The notes: generated from the letters alone by a model not told the origin. A DNA stretch of 64,000 bases from Amycolatopsis granulosa (GCF_011758745.1 NZ_JAANOV010000001.1:1736001-1800000); one strand, 5' to 3'. Positions 36,645 to 44,815 are shown, counted from the first letter of the stretch. Numbers and translations: made by a program.

Positions 36645-37376
36645 GTGCTGGTGCTGCTGCCTCCTTCGGAGACCAAGGCCGCCGGTGGGGACGGGCCGCC
36701 GCTGGATCTCGGCGCGCTGTCGTTTCCCGACCTGAACCCGCTGCGCCGCAAGCTGGCCGACGCGCTGACGGACCTGGCGGGCAACGTTCCGGAAAGCCGG
36801 AAGGTCCTCGGTTTGTCAGCGAGGCAGGTGGACGAGGTGGCGCGCAACGCCGCGCTGTGGACCGCGCCCACCCTGCCCGCGCTCGAGCGGTACACCGGGG
36901 TGCTCTACGACGCACTCGGGTACGCCTCGCTGCGTTCCGCGGCCCGGGCCAGGGCGGATCGCCGGCTCGCGGTCGCCTCGGCGTTGTTCGGTGTCGCCCG
37001 CGGCACCGACCGCATCCCGGCCTACCGGCTCTCCGGCGGCACCACACTGCCCGCGCTGGGCAGCCTGCGCTCGCTGTGGCGCCCGGTGCTCGAACCCGCA
37101 CTGGCCGAAGTGGACGGTCTGGTCGTGGATCTGCGTTCCGGCGCGTACGCCGCGCTGGCTCGCGTCCCGCACGCGATCACCGTCCGCGTGGTCTCGGCGA
37201 GCGGTCAGACCGTCAGTCACTTCAACAAGGCGTACAAGGGAAAGCTCGCCGCCGCGCTGGCGACCGCCGGGCGCGAACCCTCCACAGTGGAGGGGCTGAT
37301 CGGCACCGCCGAGCGCGCCGGGATCACCCTGGACCGGGTTGGCGAGCAGGAGCTGGAGCTGGTCACCGACCGGTGA
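36645..37376 (+). CDS. yaaA: Peroxide stress protein YaaA (DUF328/UPF0246)
   Basis: A 243-residue member of the YaaA family; in E. coli it limits intracellular iron under hydrogen peroxide, and the fold binds DNA. Family marks are the N-terminal LVLLPPSETK, RYTGVLYDALGY (about 86-97), FGVARGTDRIPAYRLS and the C-terminal VSHFNKAYKGKLAAALA, where the Lys-rich helix-hairpin is conserved. GTG 36645 appears leaderless. The gene ends in a 14-bp overlap with the convergent amino-acid oxidase-like gene. Confidence 0.9.
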   Translation: MLVLLPPSETKAAGGDGPPLDLGALSFPDLNPLRRKLADALTDLAGNVPESRKVLGLSARQVDEVARNAALWTAPTLPALERYTGVLYDALGYASLRSAARARADRRLAVASALFGVARGTDRIPAYRLSGGTTLPALGSLRSLWRPVLEPALAEVDGLVVDLRSGAYAALARVPHAITVRVVSASGQTVSHFNKAYKGKLAAALATAGREPSTVEGLIGTAERAGITLDRVGEQELELVTDR

Positions 37377-38448
37377 ACCGGTCCGGCCGGTAGGGCGCCA
37401 GGTCCACCGGCACCTCCTCGCCGAGCGCGAGGGCGGCGACGAGCCGTCCGGCGAACGGTCCCACGGTGAGCCCGCCGGGACCGAAGCCGGTGGCGAGCAG
37501 CACGTCCGGGCGGTCCTCGAGCGGCCCGAGCAGCGGCAGGCCGTCCGGCGAGGCCGGCCGGAACCCGATCCGCGTTTCCAGCAGGGTCGCCTCCGCCAGC
37601 CCGGGCGCGACGGTCAGCGCGTGGTCGAGCACCTCCCGCTGGCCGCCCGCGGTGATCCGGTGGTCGAAGCCGGAACCGGTCTCGCGGGTGGCGCCCGCCA
37701 CGACCCGCGAACCGGGGAAGGCCAGCAGGTAGTGGCTGGACACCGGCAGCACCACCGGCCAGTGCGCGGTGTCCACCCCGGGCAGCTCGAAGTGGCTGAT
37801 CTGGCCGCGCTGCGGCGCCACCGGCACCGACGGCAGCAGCTCACCGGTCCACGCGCCCGCCGCGACGACGACCCGGTCGGCGCCCAGCTCCTCACCGGCG
37901 ACCCGGACACCGCCGGGCGTCAGCTCCGCCGCTCCCGCGACGATCCGCGCGCCCCGCGTCACCGCCGCGCCGAGCAGCGCCTGCCGGAGGCGTCGTCCGT
38001 CCACCCGGCCGCCGCCGGAGACGTGCACGGCGGCCAGCTCGGGCGCCAGGGCCGGGAACAGCTCGCGGGCCTGCGCGGGATCGAGCCGGGTGACCTCGCC
38101 CGCGGCCGGCTGGCCGGCGGCACGCTCACCGACCCGGCGGTACGCCTCGTCCAGTTCGGCCTCGTCGGCCGAGACCACCATGCCGCCGACGACCTCGAAC
38201 GAGGTGTCCCCCGCACCGTCCTCGGCGAGCTGGGCCAGCAGTTCGGGGTAGTAGGCCGCCGCGGACGCGGCGAACCGGTACTCGTCGTCGCCCCGGCGGC
38301 TGGTCCACGGGCACACGATCCCCGCACCGGCGGACGTCGCCACTCCCTCGCGGGCGGCGTCGACCACGACCACCTCGGCGCCGCGACGAGCGAGCTGGTG
38401 TGCGGTACTCGCCCCGGCAATCCCGGACCCGATCACGATGACGCGCAT
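37363..38448 (-). CDS. FAD-dependent D-amino-acid/glycine oxidase-like protein (DAO family)
   Basis: A 361-residue flavoprotein. The Rossmann fingerprint GSGIAGASTAHQLARRGAEVVVVD is at residues 7-30. The middle (RLDPAQARELFPALAPELAAVHVSGGGRVDGRRLRQALLGAA) and the C-terminal FRPASPDGLPLLGPLEDRPDVLLATGFGPGGLTVGPFAG are typical of DAO/DadA enzymes that oxidise amines or D-amino acids. It has no membrane or export signal. The start at ATG 38448 places the fingerprint correctly. Substrate is unknown; thiazole synthesis (ThiO) is unlikely because no thi genes are near. Confidence 0.87.
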   Translation of the reverse strand: MRVIVIGSGIAGASTAHQLARRGAEVVVVDAAREGVATSAGAGIVCPWTSRRGDDEYRFAASAAAYYPELLAQLAEDGAGDTSFEVVGGMVVSADEAELDEAYRRVGERAAGQPAAGEVTRLDPAQARELFPALAPELAAVHVSGGGRVDGRRLRQALLGAAVTRGARIVAGAAELTPGGVRVAGEELGADRVVVAAGAWTGELLPSVPVAPQRGQISHFELPGVDTAHWPVVLPVSSHYLLAFPGSRVVAGATRETGSGFDHRITAGGQREVLDHALTVAPGLAEATLLETRIGFRPASPDGLPLLGPLEDRPDVLLATGFGPGGLTVGPFAGRLVAALALGEEVPVDLAPYRPDRFTGR

Positions 38449-38555
38449 GCCCGTCAGTCTGCCCGAGAAAACCGGTTGCGGCCGCGGTTGCGCCGCGGGC
38501 AGGATCATGCGCACGCCGGTGCGCTGGGCCCGGTGGTGAGCGAAGGAGGTGTGTC

Positions 38556-38630
38556 GTGTCGGTCGTTGTCCCGGGCTGTGCCGTCACCGTCTTCACCGTC
38601 TTCACCACCCGTCCCGCCCCACCCGCCTGA
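38556..38630 (+). CDS. Possible 24-residue leader peptide upstream of the RIO kinase
   Basis: GTG at 38556 is preceded at 5 bases by AAGGAGGT, an almost full complement of the 16S anti-Shine-Dalgarno, the best ribosome-binding site I noted in the window. The frame encodes 24 residues rich in Val, Thr, Phe and Pro with one Cys (VSVVVPGCAVTVFTVF...) and ends at TGA 38630, 41 bases before the kinase GTG. It may be a regulatory uORF or a small membrane-active peptide. No homologue is known to me. Confidence 0.4.
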   Translation: MSVVVPGCAVTVFTVFTTRPAPPA

Positions 38631-38671
38631 TCCCGGCGCCGGTGGGGCAACCGCATCCAGGAGACCCACCA

Positions 38672-39598
38672 GTGCGCCAGCACGATTTCGAAGACTTCAC
38701 GCCCCGTCGCCGACGTTCGCGGTTCGACGACGAGATCAACCCGGTCCGCCGTGGCCGCCTCACCGAGGGCGAGCGGGAGCGGCTCGCCCGCCTGCGTGAG
38801 GACGCCTACGCCGAGCCCGAGATCCCGGGCGGCGCCGACCGCTACTCCACCTGGGACAGCGCCGAGCACGGACCGCGCCCGCACCCGGTGTGGGTGGTCA
38901 CCGACCTGGCCGCCGTCGACACCGAGCTCGGTGTCCTCAAGACCGGCAAGGAAGCCGACGTGCACCTGCTGCGCCGGGGCCTGCCCGGCGGTGGCCCGGA
39001 ATGCCTGCTCGCCGCGAAGCGTTACCGCTCCAGCGAGCACCGCCAGTTCCACCGCGACTCCGGCTACCTGGAAGGCCGGCGCATGCGGCGGTCGCGGGAG
39101 AACCGGGCCATCGCACAGCGGACGTCGTTCGGCCGCAACCTCATCGCCGAGCAGTGGGCGGCCGCCGAGTTCGCCGCGCTCAGTCGGTTGTGGACCATGG
39201 GCGCGCCGGTGCCGTACCCGGTGCAGCGGGACGGCACGGAACTGCTGCTGGAGTTCGTCGGTGACGCCGACGGCACCGCGGCGCCGCGCCTGGCCCAGCT
39301 GCGGCCCGAGCCGGACGAACTGCGCGACCTGTGGTTCCAGACACTCGGAGCGCTCGACGCCCTGGCGTCGGAAGGGCTCGCGCACGGCGACCTCTCCGCC
39401 TACAACATCCTCGTCCGCGACGGCCGGATCGTGCTGATCGACCTGCCGCAAGTGGTCGATGTGGTGGCGAATCCGGGCGGAGCCGAGTTCCTCACCCGTG
39501 ACGTCCGCAACATCGCCGCGTGGTTCGCGGCACGAGGACTGCAGGTGGAGACCGATGAGACGGCCGCAGACCTGCGGGAGCGGGCGGGGCTGACGTGA
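38672..39598 (+). CDS. RIO1-family atypical serine kinase
   Basis: A 308-residue protein with a RIO-type kinase domain. VLKTGKEADVHLLRR (about 89-103) is the flexible P-loop, CLLAAKRYR carries the ATP-binding Lys, HGDLSAYNILV (about 236-246) is the catalytic loop, and VLIDLPQVVDV replaces the DFG motif as in RIO proteins. In archaea and eukaryotes RIO1 works in small-subunit maturation; the bacterial role is not established. GTG 38672 follows CAGGAG at 8 bases. A DEAD-box RNA helicase follows downstream, which is compatible with a ribosome/RNA role (inference). Confidence 0.88.
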   Translation: MRQHDFEDFTPRRRRSRFDDEINPVRRGRLTEGERERLARLREDAYAEPEIPGGADRYSTWDSAEHGPRPHPVWVVTDLAAVDTELGVLKTGKEADVHLLRRGLPGGGPECLLAAKRYRSSEHRQFHRDSGYLEGRRMRRSRENRAIAQRTSFGRNLIAEQWAAAEFAALSRLWTMGAPVPYPVQRDGTELLLEFVGDADGTAAPRLAQLRPEPDELRDLWFQTLGALDALASEGLAHGDLSAYNILVRDGRIVLIDLPQVVDVVANPGGAEFLTRDVRNIAAWFAARGLQVETDETAADLRERAGLT

Positions 39599-39812
39599 AG
39601 GCCGCTCCGGTCTTCAGGTAGTGTGATCACAGTCCGCAATCGGGCGACGTGAATTCGGGTCGCCCCCTTCCTGGGACGCGGACATACCACCGATGGCGCA
39701 GCCGCGCCGGGTTCGTCCATGTGAAAGCCCGCCGAACTTGTTCTTCCGCCTGCCTGCGCGCAGGCACACCGGGCCTCCCTTGCGACGTACCACCACGTCC
39801 GAGAGGCAGTGC
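39599..39812 (+). promoter_or_regulatory. Long structured 5' leader of the DEAD-box helicase
   Basis: TAGTGT (39619-39624) is a good -10 box, so the leader would be about 180 bases. It contains an inverted repeat GGGCGAC/GTCGCCC (39642-39648/39659-39665) and a perfect 16-bp palindrome TGCCTGCGCGCAGGCA (39751-39766), ending in GAGAGGCAGTGC before GTG 39813. Long folded leaders are typical of cold-inducible helicase mRNAs. Confidence 0.45.
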
Positions 39813-41183
39813 GTGAGCATCACCCTTGAGTCCACTTCCACCGTGCAGTCGTTTGCCGACCTGAACCTGCCCGAGCCACTGCTCGGCGCGTTGCGCAAGG
39901 CCGGCATCGACGCACCCTTCCCGATCCAGTCGGCGACCCTGCCGGACGCGCTCGCCGGGCGCGACGTGCTCGGCCGGGCGCAGACCGGGTCCGGGAAGAC
40001 CCTCGCCTTCGGGCTGGCCCTGCTGGCCCGCCTCGACGGCGGCAAGGCCCGGTCGCGGAAGCCCCGCGGCCTGGTCCTCGTGCCCACCCGCGAGCTGGCC
40101 CTCCAGGTCAGCGACGCGCTCACCCCGCTGGCCCGCGCGCTGGGCCTGTGGTGCCGGACCGCCGTCGGCGGGATGGCCTTCCCCCGGCAGGCCGACGCGC
40201 TGCACCGCGGCGTGGACCTGCTGATCGCCACACCGGGCCGTCTGTCGGACCACGTCCGGCAGGGCACCGCGGACCTCGGCGAGGTCCAGTTCGTCGCCAT
40301 CGACGAGGCCGACCAGATGGCCGACATGGGCTTCCTGCCCCAGGTCCGGGAGATCCTGGACCTGACCCCGGCGGACGGGCAGCGGCTGCTGTTCTCCGCG
40401 ACGCTGGACGGTGACGTCGGGCAGCTGGTCAACCGCTACCTGCACGACCCGGTGGAGCACTCGGTCGCGCCGGCCACGGCCAGCGTCGACACGATGGACC
40501 ACTACGTGTTCCAGGTCTCCCGCCAGGAGAAGCAGTCCGTCATCACCGAGATCGGTGCCCGCGAAGGCCGCACGATCATGTTCGTGCGCACCAAGCACCA
40601 CGTCGACCGGTTGACCGACCGGCTGCGTGAGCGCGGGGTGCGGGCCGGTGCGCTGCACGGCGGCAAGTCGCAGGGCCAGCGCAACCGGGTCCTGCAGGAC
40701 TTCCGCGACGGCCACACCACGGTGCTGGTCGCCACGGACGTCGCCGCTCGCGGCATCCACGTCGACGACGTCAGCCTGGTGCTGCACGTCGACCCGGCGG
40801 CCGACCACAAGGACTACCTGCACCGCGCCGGCCGCACCGCGCGTGCCGGGGCGTCCGGCACGGTCGTCACGCTGATCACCCCGGACCAGCGGCGCACCGT
40901 GCGCCGGATGACCGACCAGGCCGGCGTCCGCGCCGACCAGCTGGTGGTCCGTCCCGGTGACGCGAAGCTGGCCGACATCACCGGCGCCCGCGAGCCGAGC
41001 GGTGTTCCGGTGGTCGAACGTCCGCGTGACACCGCGCCGCGGCGAAGTGGCGCGCGTGGTTTCGGTGGGCCGCAGCGCCCGCGCCGTAGTGGCTATGGCG
41101 ACCGCGACCGTGGGCACAGCGGCGGATACCGGCAGGGGCGTCCGAGCCGCGGCCCGCGCCGCAGCACGCCGTCCGCCGGCTGA
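39813..41183 (+). CDS. DEAD-box ATP-dependent RNA helicase
   Basis: A 456-residue RNA helicase. All motifs are present: Q motif with FPIQSATLPDAL, motif I AQTGSGKT (about 51-58), Ia PTRELALQ, II DEAD, III SAT, then VLVATDVAARGIHVDDV and HRAGRTARAG in the second RecA domain. The tail (about 405-456) is rich in Arg/Gly/Ser (RRSGARGFGGPQRPRRSGYG), an unspecific RNA-binding extension of RhlE/CshA-like helicases. GTG 39813 has GAGAGG upstream; the open frame extends 40 codons further without conservation. A strong terminator follows. Confidence 0.93.
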   Translation: MSITLESTSTVQSFADLNLPEPLLGALRKAGIDAPFPIQSATLPDALAGRDVLGRAQTGSGKTLAFGLALLARLDGGKARSRKPRGLVLVPTRELALQVSDALTPLARALGLWCRTAVGGMAFPRQADALHRGVDLLIATPGRLSDHVRQGTADLGEVQFVAIDEADQMADMGFLPQVREILDLTPADGQRLLFSATLDGDVGQLVNRYLHDPVEHSVAPATASVDTMDHYVFQVSRQEKQSVITEIGAREGRTIMFVRTKHHVDRLTDRLRERGVRAGALHGGKSQGQRNRVLQDFRDGHTTVLVATDVAARGIHVDDVSLVLHVDPAADHKDYLHRAGRTARAGASGTVVTLITPDQRRTVRRMTDQAGVRADQLVVRPGDAKLADITGAREPSGVPVVERPRDTAPRRSGARGFGGPQRPRRSGYGDRDRGHSGGYRQGRPSRGPRRSTPSAG

Positions 41184-41197
41184 CCCGGTGCACTGAG

Positions 41198-41232
41198 AAC
41201 CGCCGCGACCCGATCCGGGCCGCGGCGGTTTT
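41198..41232 (+). terminator. Intrinsic terminator after the helicase
   Basis: AACCGCCGCG (41198-41207) pairs perfectly with CGCGGCGGTT (41221-41230), followed by TTCGTT. It can also serve the convergent hxlR gene. Confidence 0.85.
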
Positions 41233-41269
41233 CGTTGCGGGTTGTGCCGGGCTGGGGTTCGACCCACCC

Positions 41270-41770
41270 TCAGGCGGGCTGTTCGGCGAGTGCGGCGGCG
41301 TAGGCGGCACGCAGCTCGGCGAACACCGACTCGCGGCCCGCCGGGCGCGGGATCCCCAGGTGCTGCTCGCGCAGTTCGTCCATGAACTCGTCCCACAGCG
41401 CCGGGCCGCCGCGCTCCAGCAGCTCGGCCCGGACGGCCAGCTCCCGGGTGACCGGCAGGTGCCGGCGGCCCCACGCGCCGAGGTGGGCCATGATCGGCAC
41501 GAGCTGGATCGCCGGCTCGGTCAGGCTGTAGATCACCTTCTGCTTGTGCGCCGGGTCCGGGGCACGCGTCACCAGGCCCAGCCGCGTGAGCCGCTGCAAC
41601 CGAGACGCGAGGATGTTCGACGCGATCCGCTCCTCCGAGTTGTGCAGCAGCTCGCGGAAGTGGCGCCGGTTACCGAACATCATGTCCCGGATGACCACCA
41701 GGGACCACTTGTCCCCCAGCACCTCGACCGAGAGGTTGATCGGGCAGCCCGACCGGCGTTCGTCCGTCAC
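41270..41770 (-). CDS. HxlR-family transcriptional regulator
   Basis: A 166-residue winged-helix regulator. The conserved N-terminus CPINLSVEVLGDKWSLVVIRDMMFGNRRHFRELLHNSEERIASNILASRLQRLTRLGLV includes the single cysteine (residue 9) used for redox or quinone/aldehyde sensing in YodB/HxlR proteins. The C-terminal 60 residues extend beyond the minimal domain. GTG 41770 is the start. It is divergent from the RibD-like reductase gene, and a large inverted repeat lies between them. Confidence 0.9.
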   Translation of the reverse strand: MTDERRSGCPINLSVEVLGDKWSLVVIRDMMFGNRRHFRELLHNSEERIASNILASRLQRLTRLGLVTRAPDPAHKQKVIYSLTEPAIQLVPIMAHLGAWGRRHLPVTRELAVRAELLERGGPALWDEFMDELREQHLGIPRPAGRESVFAELRAAYAAALAEQPA

Positions 41771-41787
41771 ATCCCACCCCCTTCCGC

Positions 41788-41847
41788 TTGCAGTTTACAA
41801 CCGGTTCTCCGTGCCTTACAGTTCCCAAAACCGGTTGCAACTCGCAA
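41788..41847. promoter_or_regulatory. Large inverted repeat, probable HxlR operator
   Basis: The 19-bp arms 41788-41806 (TTGCAGTTTACAACCGGTT) and 41829-41847 (AACCGGTTGCAACTCGCAA) are inverted copies matching at 15 of 19 positions, each with an AACCGGTT core, centres about 41 bp apart. They fill the gap between hxlR and the reductase start. Confidence 0.65.
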
Positions 41848-41865
41848 TCAGTGCAGGAGGCGATG

Positions 41866-42459
41866 ATGAGCACGGTGTACAGCAATCTGAGCGTGTCGGC
41901 GGACGGGTTCCTGGCGGGGCCGCGGCAGAGCCGGGAGAACCCGCTCGGCGAAGGTGGTCTGGCCCTGCACGAGTGGCACCTGGAGCGGGCGGCGGACAAC
42001 CGGGCCGAGGCCGACACGATCGTGGACGCCGGCGCGTTCGTCATGGGACGCAACATGTTCGGCCCGGTTCGCGGCGAGTGGGACGAGGACTGGCGCGGCT
42101 GGTGGGGCGAGGAGCCGCCGTACCACGGGCCGGTGTTCGTGCTGACCCACTTCCCGCGTGAGCCGGTGGTCATGGCGGGCGGCACGACGTTCCACTTCGT
42201 CACCGACGGCATCGAGTCCGCGCTGACGCAGGCCCGCGCCGCGGCCGGGGACCGGAACGTCTCGATCGCCGGAGGCGCGTCCACCGTGAACCAGTTCCTG
42301 GCCGCGGGGTTGCTCGATGAGCTGCGCCTGCACATCGCCCCGATCGTGCTCGGCGAGGGCGAACGGCTCTTCGCGGGCGTGCGCGGTCTGGACCTGGAGG
42401 CCACCTCGTCACGCACCGGGGCGCGCGCCATCCACGTGACCTACCGCATCCGGCGCTAG
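41866..42459 (+). CDS. Dihydrofolate-reductase-like protein (RibD C-terminal fold)
   Basis: A 197-residue NADPH-dependent reductase-like protein. It begins VYSNLSVSADGFLAGP, contains AFVMGRNMFGP and the substrate/nucleotide segment VSIAGGASTVNQFLAAGLLDELRLHIAPIVLGEGERLF, the hallmark of RibD_C family proteins outside riboflavin synthesis. Its substrate is unknown; HxlR control suggests a role with reactive small molecules (inference). ATG 41866 has AGGAGG at 5 bases. It overlaps the convergent deacetylase gene by 4 bp. Confidence 0.88.
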   Translation: MSTVYSNLSVSADGFLAGPRQSRENPLGEGGLALHEWHLERAADNRAEADTIVDAGAFVMGRNMFGPVRGEWDEDWRGWWGEEPPYHGPVFVLTHFPREPVVMAGGTTFHFVTDGIESALTQARAAAGDRNVSIAGGASTVNQFLAAGLLDELRLHIAPIVLGEGERLFAGVRGLDLEATSSRTGARAIHVTYRIRR

Positions 42460-43175
42460 ACCTCGAACAGTTCGAAGGTGCAGGCGAGCGGCACCCCGAT
42501 CGACTCACCCGCGGCGGCCGCGAACCGCCGCAGGAACGGCTCGGGTTCGGCCATGTCGCCGCCCAGTGCGGCCAGGTACGCCCTGTGCTCGCGCAGCGAA
42601 GCGACGGCCAGGTCGAACGTGCCGGTGATGTCCACGGCGTGCGTCGGTGCGGGCGAACCGCTCACCGCGATCCACCGCACGCCGCCCCACGGGTCGAGCC
42701 CCAGATCGCGGAACAGCCAGCGGTTGGCCGCGTCCCGGACCGCGTCCAGCGTCGCCGCGCCGACGTGGCGGTGGTCGGCCATGTTGAACCCGCCACCGTC
42801 GAACGTGTCGCGGTGGTTGATCGTCACGACCAGCTCCGGACGGTGCCGTCGGATGGCCGCGGCGATGTCGCGCCGCAGCGGGATCCCGTTCTCGATGAGG
42901 CCGTCCGGGTGGTCCAGGAACTCGACCTCCTCGACGCCGACGACCCGGGCCGCGGCCAGTTGCTCGCGCGTGCGCAGCGGCCCGGCCTCCTCGGGCGGCA
43001 TGCTGTCGATCCCGGCCTCGCCGCGCGAGGCGAGCAGGTAGACCACGGACTTCCCCTGACGCGTCCACCGCGCGATCGCCCCGGCGGTGCCGTACTCGAG
43101 ATCGTCGGGATGGGCGACCACCGCGAGTGCCCGGTTCCAGTTCTCGGGCATCGCGGCCGGTCTCGTCTCGGTCAT
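42456..43175 (-). CDS. PIG-L/LmbE family N-acetylglucosaminyl deacetylase-like protein
   Basis: A 239-residue zinc deacetylase of the fold shared with MshB and Mca. Motifs: VVAHPDDLEYGTAGAIARW (about 19-37, zinc ligands His and Asp), LLASRGEAGI, and the third ligand in FNMADHRHVGAATLDAV. The sequence differs from the MshB of mycothiol synthesis, so I do not assign that role; sugar-linked substrates are likely. ATG 43175 follows GGAGGGGCC. It is divergent from the bioF-like gene with a 45-bp gap. Confidence 0.88.
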   Translation of the reverse strand: MTETRPAAMPENWNRALAVVAHPDDLEYGTAGAIARWTRQGKSVVYLLASRGEAGIDSMPPEEAGPLRTREQLAAARVVGVEEVEFLDHPDGLIENGIPLRRDIAAAIRRHRPELVVTINHRDTFDGGGFNMADHRHVGAATLDAVRDAANRWLFRDLGLDPWGGVRWIAVSGSPAPTHAVDITGTFDLAVASLREHRAYLAALGGDMAEPEPFLRRFAAAAGESIGVPLACTFELFEV

Positions 43176-43220
43176 GGCCCCTCCACTGTCCGGCCCGGGT
43201 GCGGTGCGACACTGCGTCAC

Positions 43221-44393
43221 GTGAACGTACCGGCACCCTCCCCAGGGCAGGTTTTCGACTGGCTCGACGTCGCGGCGGAGAAGCGCGCTGCTGCCGGACT
43301 GACCCGCCGGCTGCGGCCGCGCGGAGCCACCTCCAGGGAGCTGGATCTCGCCGGGAACGACTACCTGGGCCTGGCCCGCGACAAGCGGGTGGCCGGTGCG
43401 GCCGCCGCGGCCGCGCTGCGCTGGGGAGCGGGCGCGACGGGTTCCCGGCTGACCACCGGGTCGACGGAGCTGCACACGGAACTCGAGTACGAGCTGGCCC
43501 GGTTCTGCGGCGCGCAGGCCGCGCTGGTGTTCTCCTCCGGGTTCACGGCCAACCTGGGCGCCGTGACCGCGCTGTCCGGCACCGAATCGGCGATCGTCAG
43601 CGACAAGCACGTCCACGCCTCGCTGATCGAGGGCTGCCGGCTGTCCCGCACGGATGTCGCCGCGGTCAACCACGGAGATCCGGCTGCGGTCGAGCACGCC
43701 CTCGCGACGCGCCGCAAGCCTCGCGCGCTGGTGGTGACCGATTCGGTGTTCTCGGTCGACGGCGATCTCGCCCCGCTGCGCGAGCTGTCCCGGGCGTGCC
43801 GCGAGCACGGCGCGGCACTGCTGGTCGACGACGCGCACGGGTTCGGGGTGCTCGGCGACGGCGGCCGGGGCGGGGTGCACGCGGCCGGGCTGGCCGGTGA
43901 GCCGGACGTGGTCACCACGATCAGCTTGTCCCACTCCCTCGGCGCGCAGGGCGGCGCCGTCCTCGGGCCGCGCCGGGTGATCCGCCACCTCGCCGAAACG
44001 GCCCGCAGCTTCGTCTTCGGCACCGGCCTCGCCCCGGCCGGCGCGGCGGCGGCGCTGGCCGCGCTCGGGGTGCTCAAGTCCGAGCCCGGCCTGCCGGAGA
44101 AAGCCCGCACCCACGCGGTGACGCTGGCGAACGGGCTCCGCACGGCCGGGTTGCGGGTGAGCAGCCCGGAGGCCGCGGTCGTGTCGGTGCAGGCGCCCTC
44201 GGCCGAGGCGGCCGCCGAGTGGGCGGGCCACTGCGCCGAGCAGGGCGTGCTGGTCGGCTGCTTCCAGCCGCCGTCGGTCCCCGACGGTGTGTCCCGTCTG
44301 CGCCTGACCGCCAGGGCCGACCTCGCGGAGTCCGATGTGGACACCGCGGTGAAGGTGATCAGCGAGTCGGCACCAGCCGGCGTCGCATCCTGA
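43221..44393 (+). CDS. bioF: BioF-like 8-amino-7-oxononanoate synthase with Lys-to-His at the PLP site
   Basis: A 390-residue alpha-oxoamine synthase homologue. It aligns along its length with BioF: LDLAGNDYLGLARDKRV, GSRLTTGSTELHTELE, HVHASLIEG (the His stacking on PLP), LLVDDAHGFGVLG (the Asp binding the pyridine nitrogen) and TGLAPAG. At the Schiff-base lysine, where relatives read TLSKSLGSQGG, this protein reads SLSHSLGAQGG: codon CAC at 43932-43934, residue 238, equivalent to E. coli Lys236. Without this Lys normal PLP catalysis should fail. Either the gene is inactive for biotin or it does something else. No other bio gene is nearby. GTG 43221 appears leaderless (GACACT 7 bases upstream). 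Confidence 0.85.
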   Translation: MNVPAPSPGQVFDWLDVAAEKRAAAGLTRRLRPRGATSRELDLAGNDYLGLARDKRVAGAAAAAALRWGAGATGSRLTTGSTELHTELEYELARFCGAQAALVFSSGFTANLGAVTALSGTESAIVSDKHVHASLIEGCRLSRTDVAAVNHGDPAAVEHALATRRKPRALVVTDSVFSVDGDLAPLRELSRACREHGAALLVDDAHGFGVLGDGGRGGVHAAGLAGEPDVVTTISLSHSLGAQGGAVLGPRRVIRHLAETARSFVFGTGLAPAGAAAALAALGVLKSEPGLPEKARTHAVTLANGLRTAGLRVSSPEAAVVSVQAPSAEAAAEWAGHCAEQGVLVGCFQPPSVPDGVSRLRLTARADLAESDVDTAVKVISESAPAGVAS

Positions 44394-44805
44394 TGTGCGG
44401 AATGCCGTCCTCGTCGAACTCGTCACCCTCGGCGACGTAGCCGAACTTCTCGTAGAAGCCGCGGGCGTAGGTCTGGGCGTCGAGCACGCTGTCGGCGTCG
44501 CCGACCGAAATCAGCGCCGCTGTCATGAGCCGGGCGGCGAGCCCCCGACCCCGCGCCCGCTGCGCGGTGACGACCCGGCCGATGCGCTGGACCCCGTCGC
44601 CTTCGTCGAGAACGCGGAGGTAGGACTCGACGCCGTCCGGCCCCTCGATCCAGAAGTGCCGGGTCGTCGGGAGCAGATCCCGGCCGTCCAGCTCCGGATA
44701 CGGGCAGTTCTGCTCCACGACGAACACATCCACCCGGAGCCGGAGGATGTCGTACAGCTGCTGCGTGGTGAGGTCCGTTCCGCGGACACCGCTGTCGGGG
44801 TTCAC
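44359..44805 (-). CDS. GNAT acetyltransferase, ElaA family
   Basis: A 148-residue acetyltransferase. The ElaA hallmark is LYDILRLRVDVFVVEQNCPYPELDGRDLLPTTRHFWIE (about 17-54), followed by the acetyl-CoA loop IGRVVTAQRARGRGLAARLM (about 74-93) and YEKFGYVAEGDEFDEDGIPHIRM near the end. Substrate unknown. GTG 44805 has CAGGAG upstream, within 10 bases of the protease stop, so it is co-transcribed with the protease gene. Its 3' end overlaps the convergent bioF-like gene by 35 bp. Confidence 0.9.
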   Translation of the reverse strand: MNPDSGVRGTDLTTQQLYDILRLRVDVFVVEQNCPYPELDGRDLLPTTRHFWIEGPDGVESYLRVLDEGDGVQRIGRVVTAQRARGRGLAARLMTAALISVGDADSVLDAQTYARGFYEKFGYVAEGDEFDEDGIPHIRMRRRLVPTR

Positions 44806-44815
44806 GAACTCCTGA

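Noticed and set aside
41250-41275. Possible tRNA T-loop (GGTTCGAC)
   Set aside because: No acceptor stem, anticodon arm or D-loop fits around it. No tRNA was found elsewhere either.
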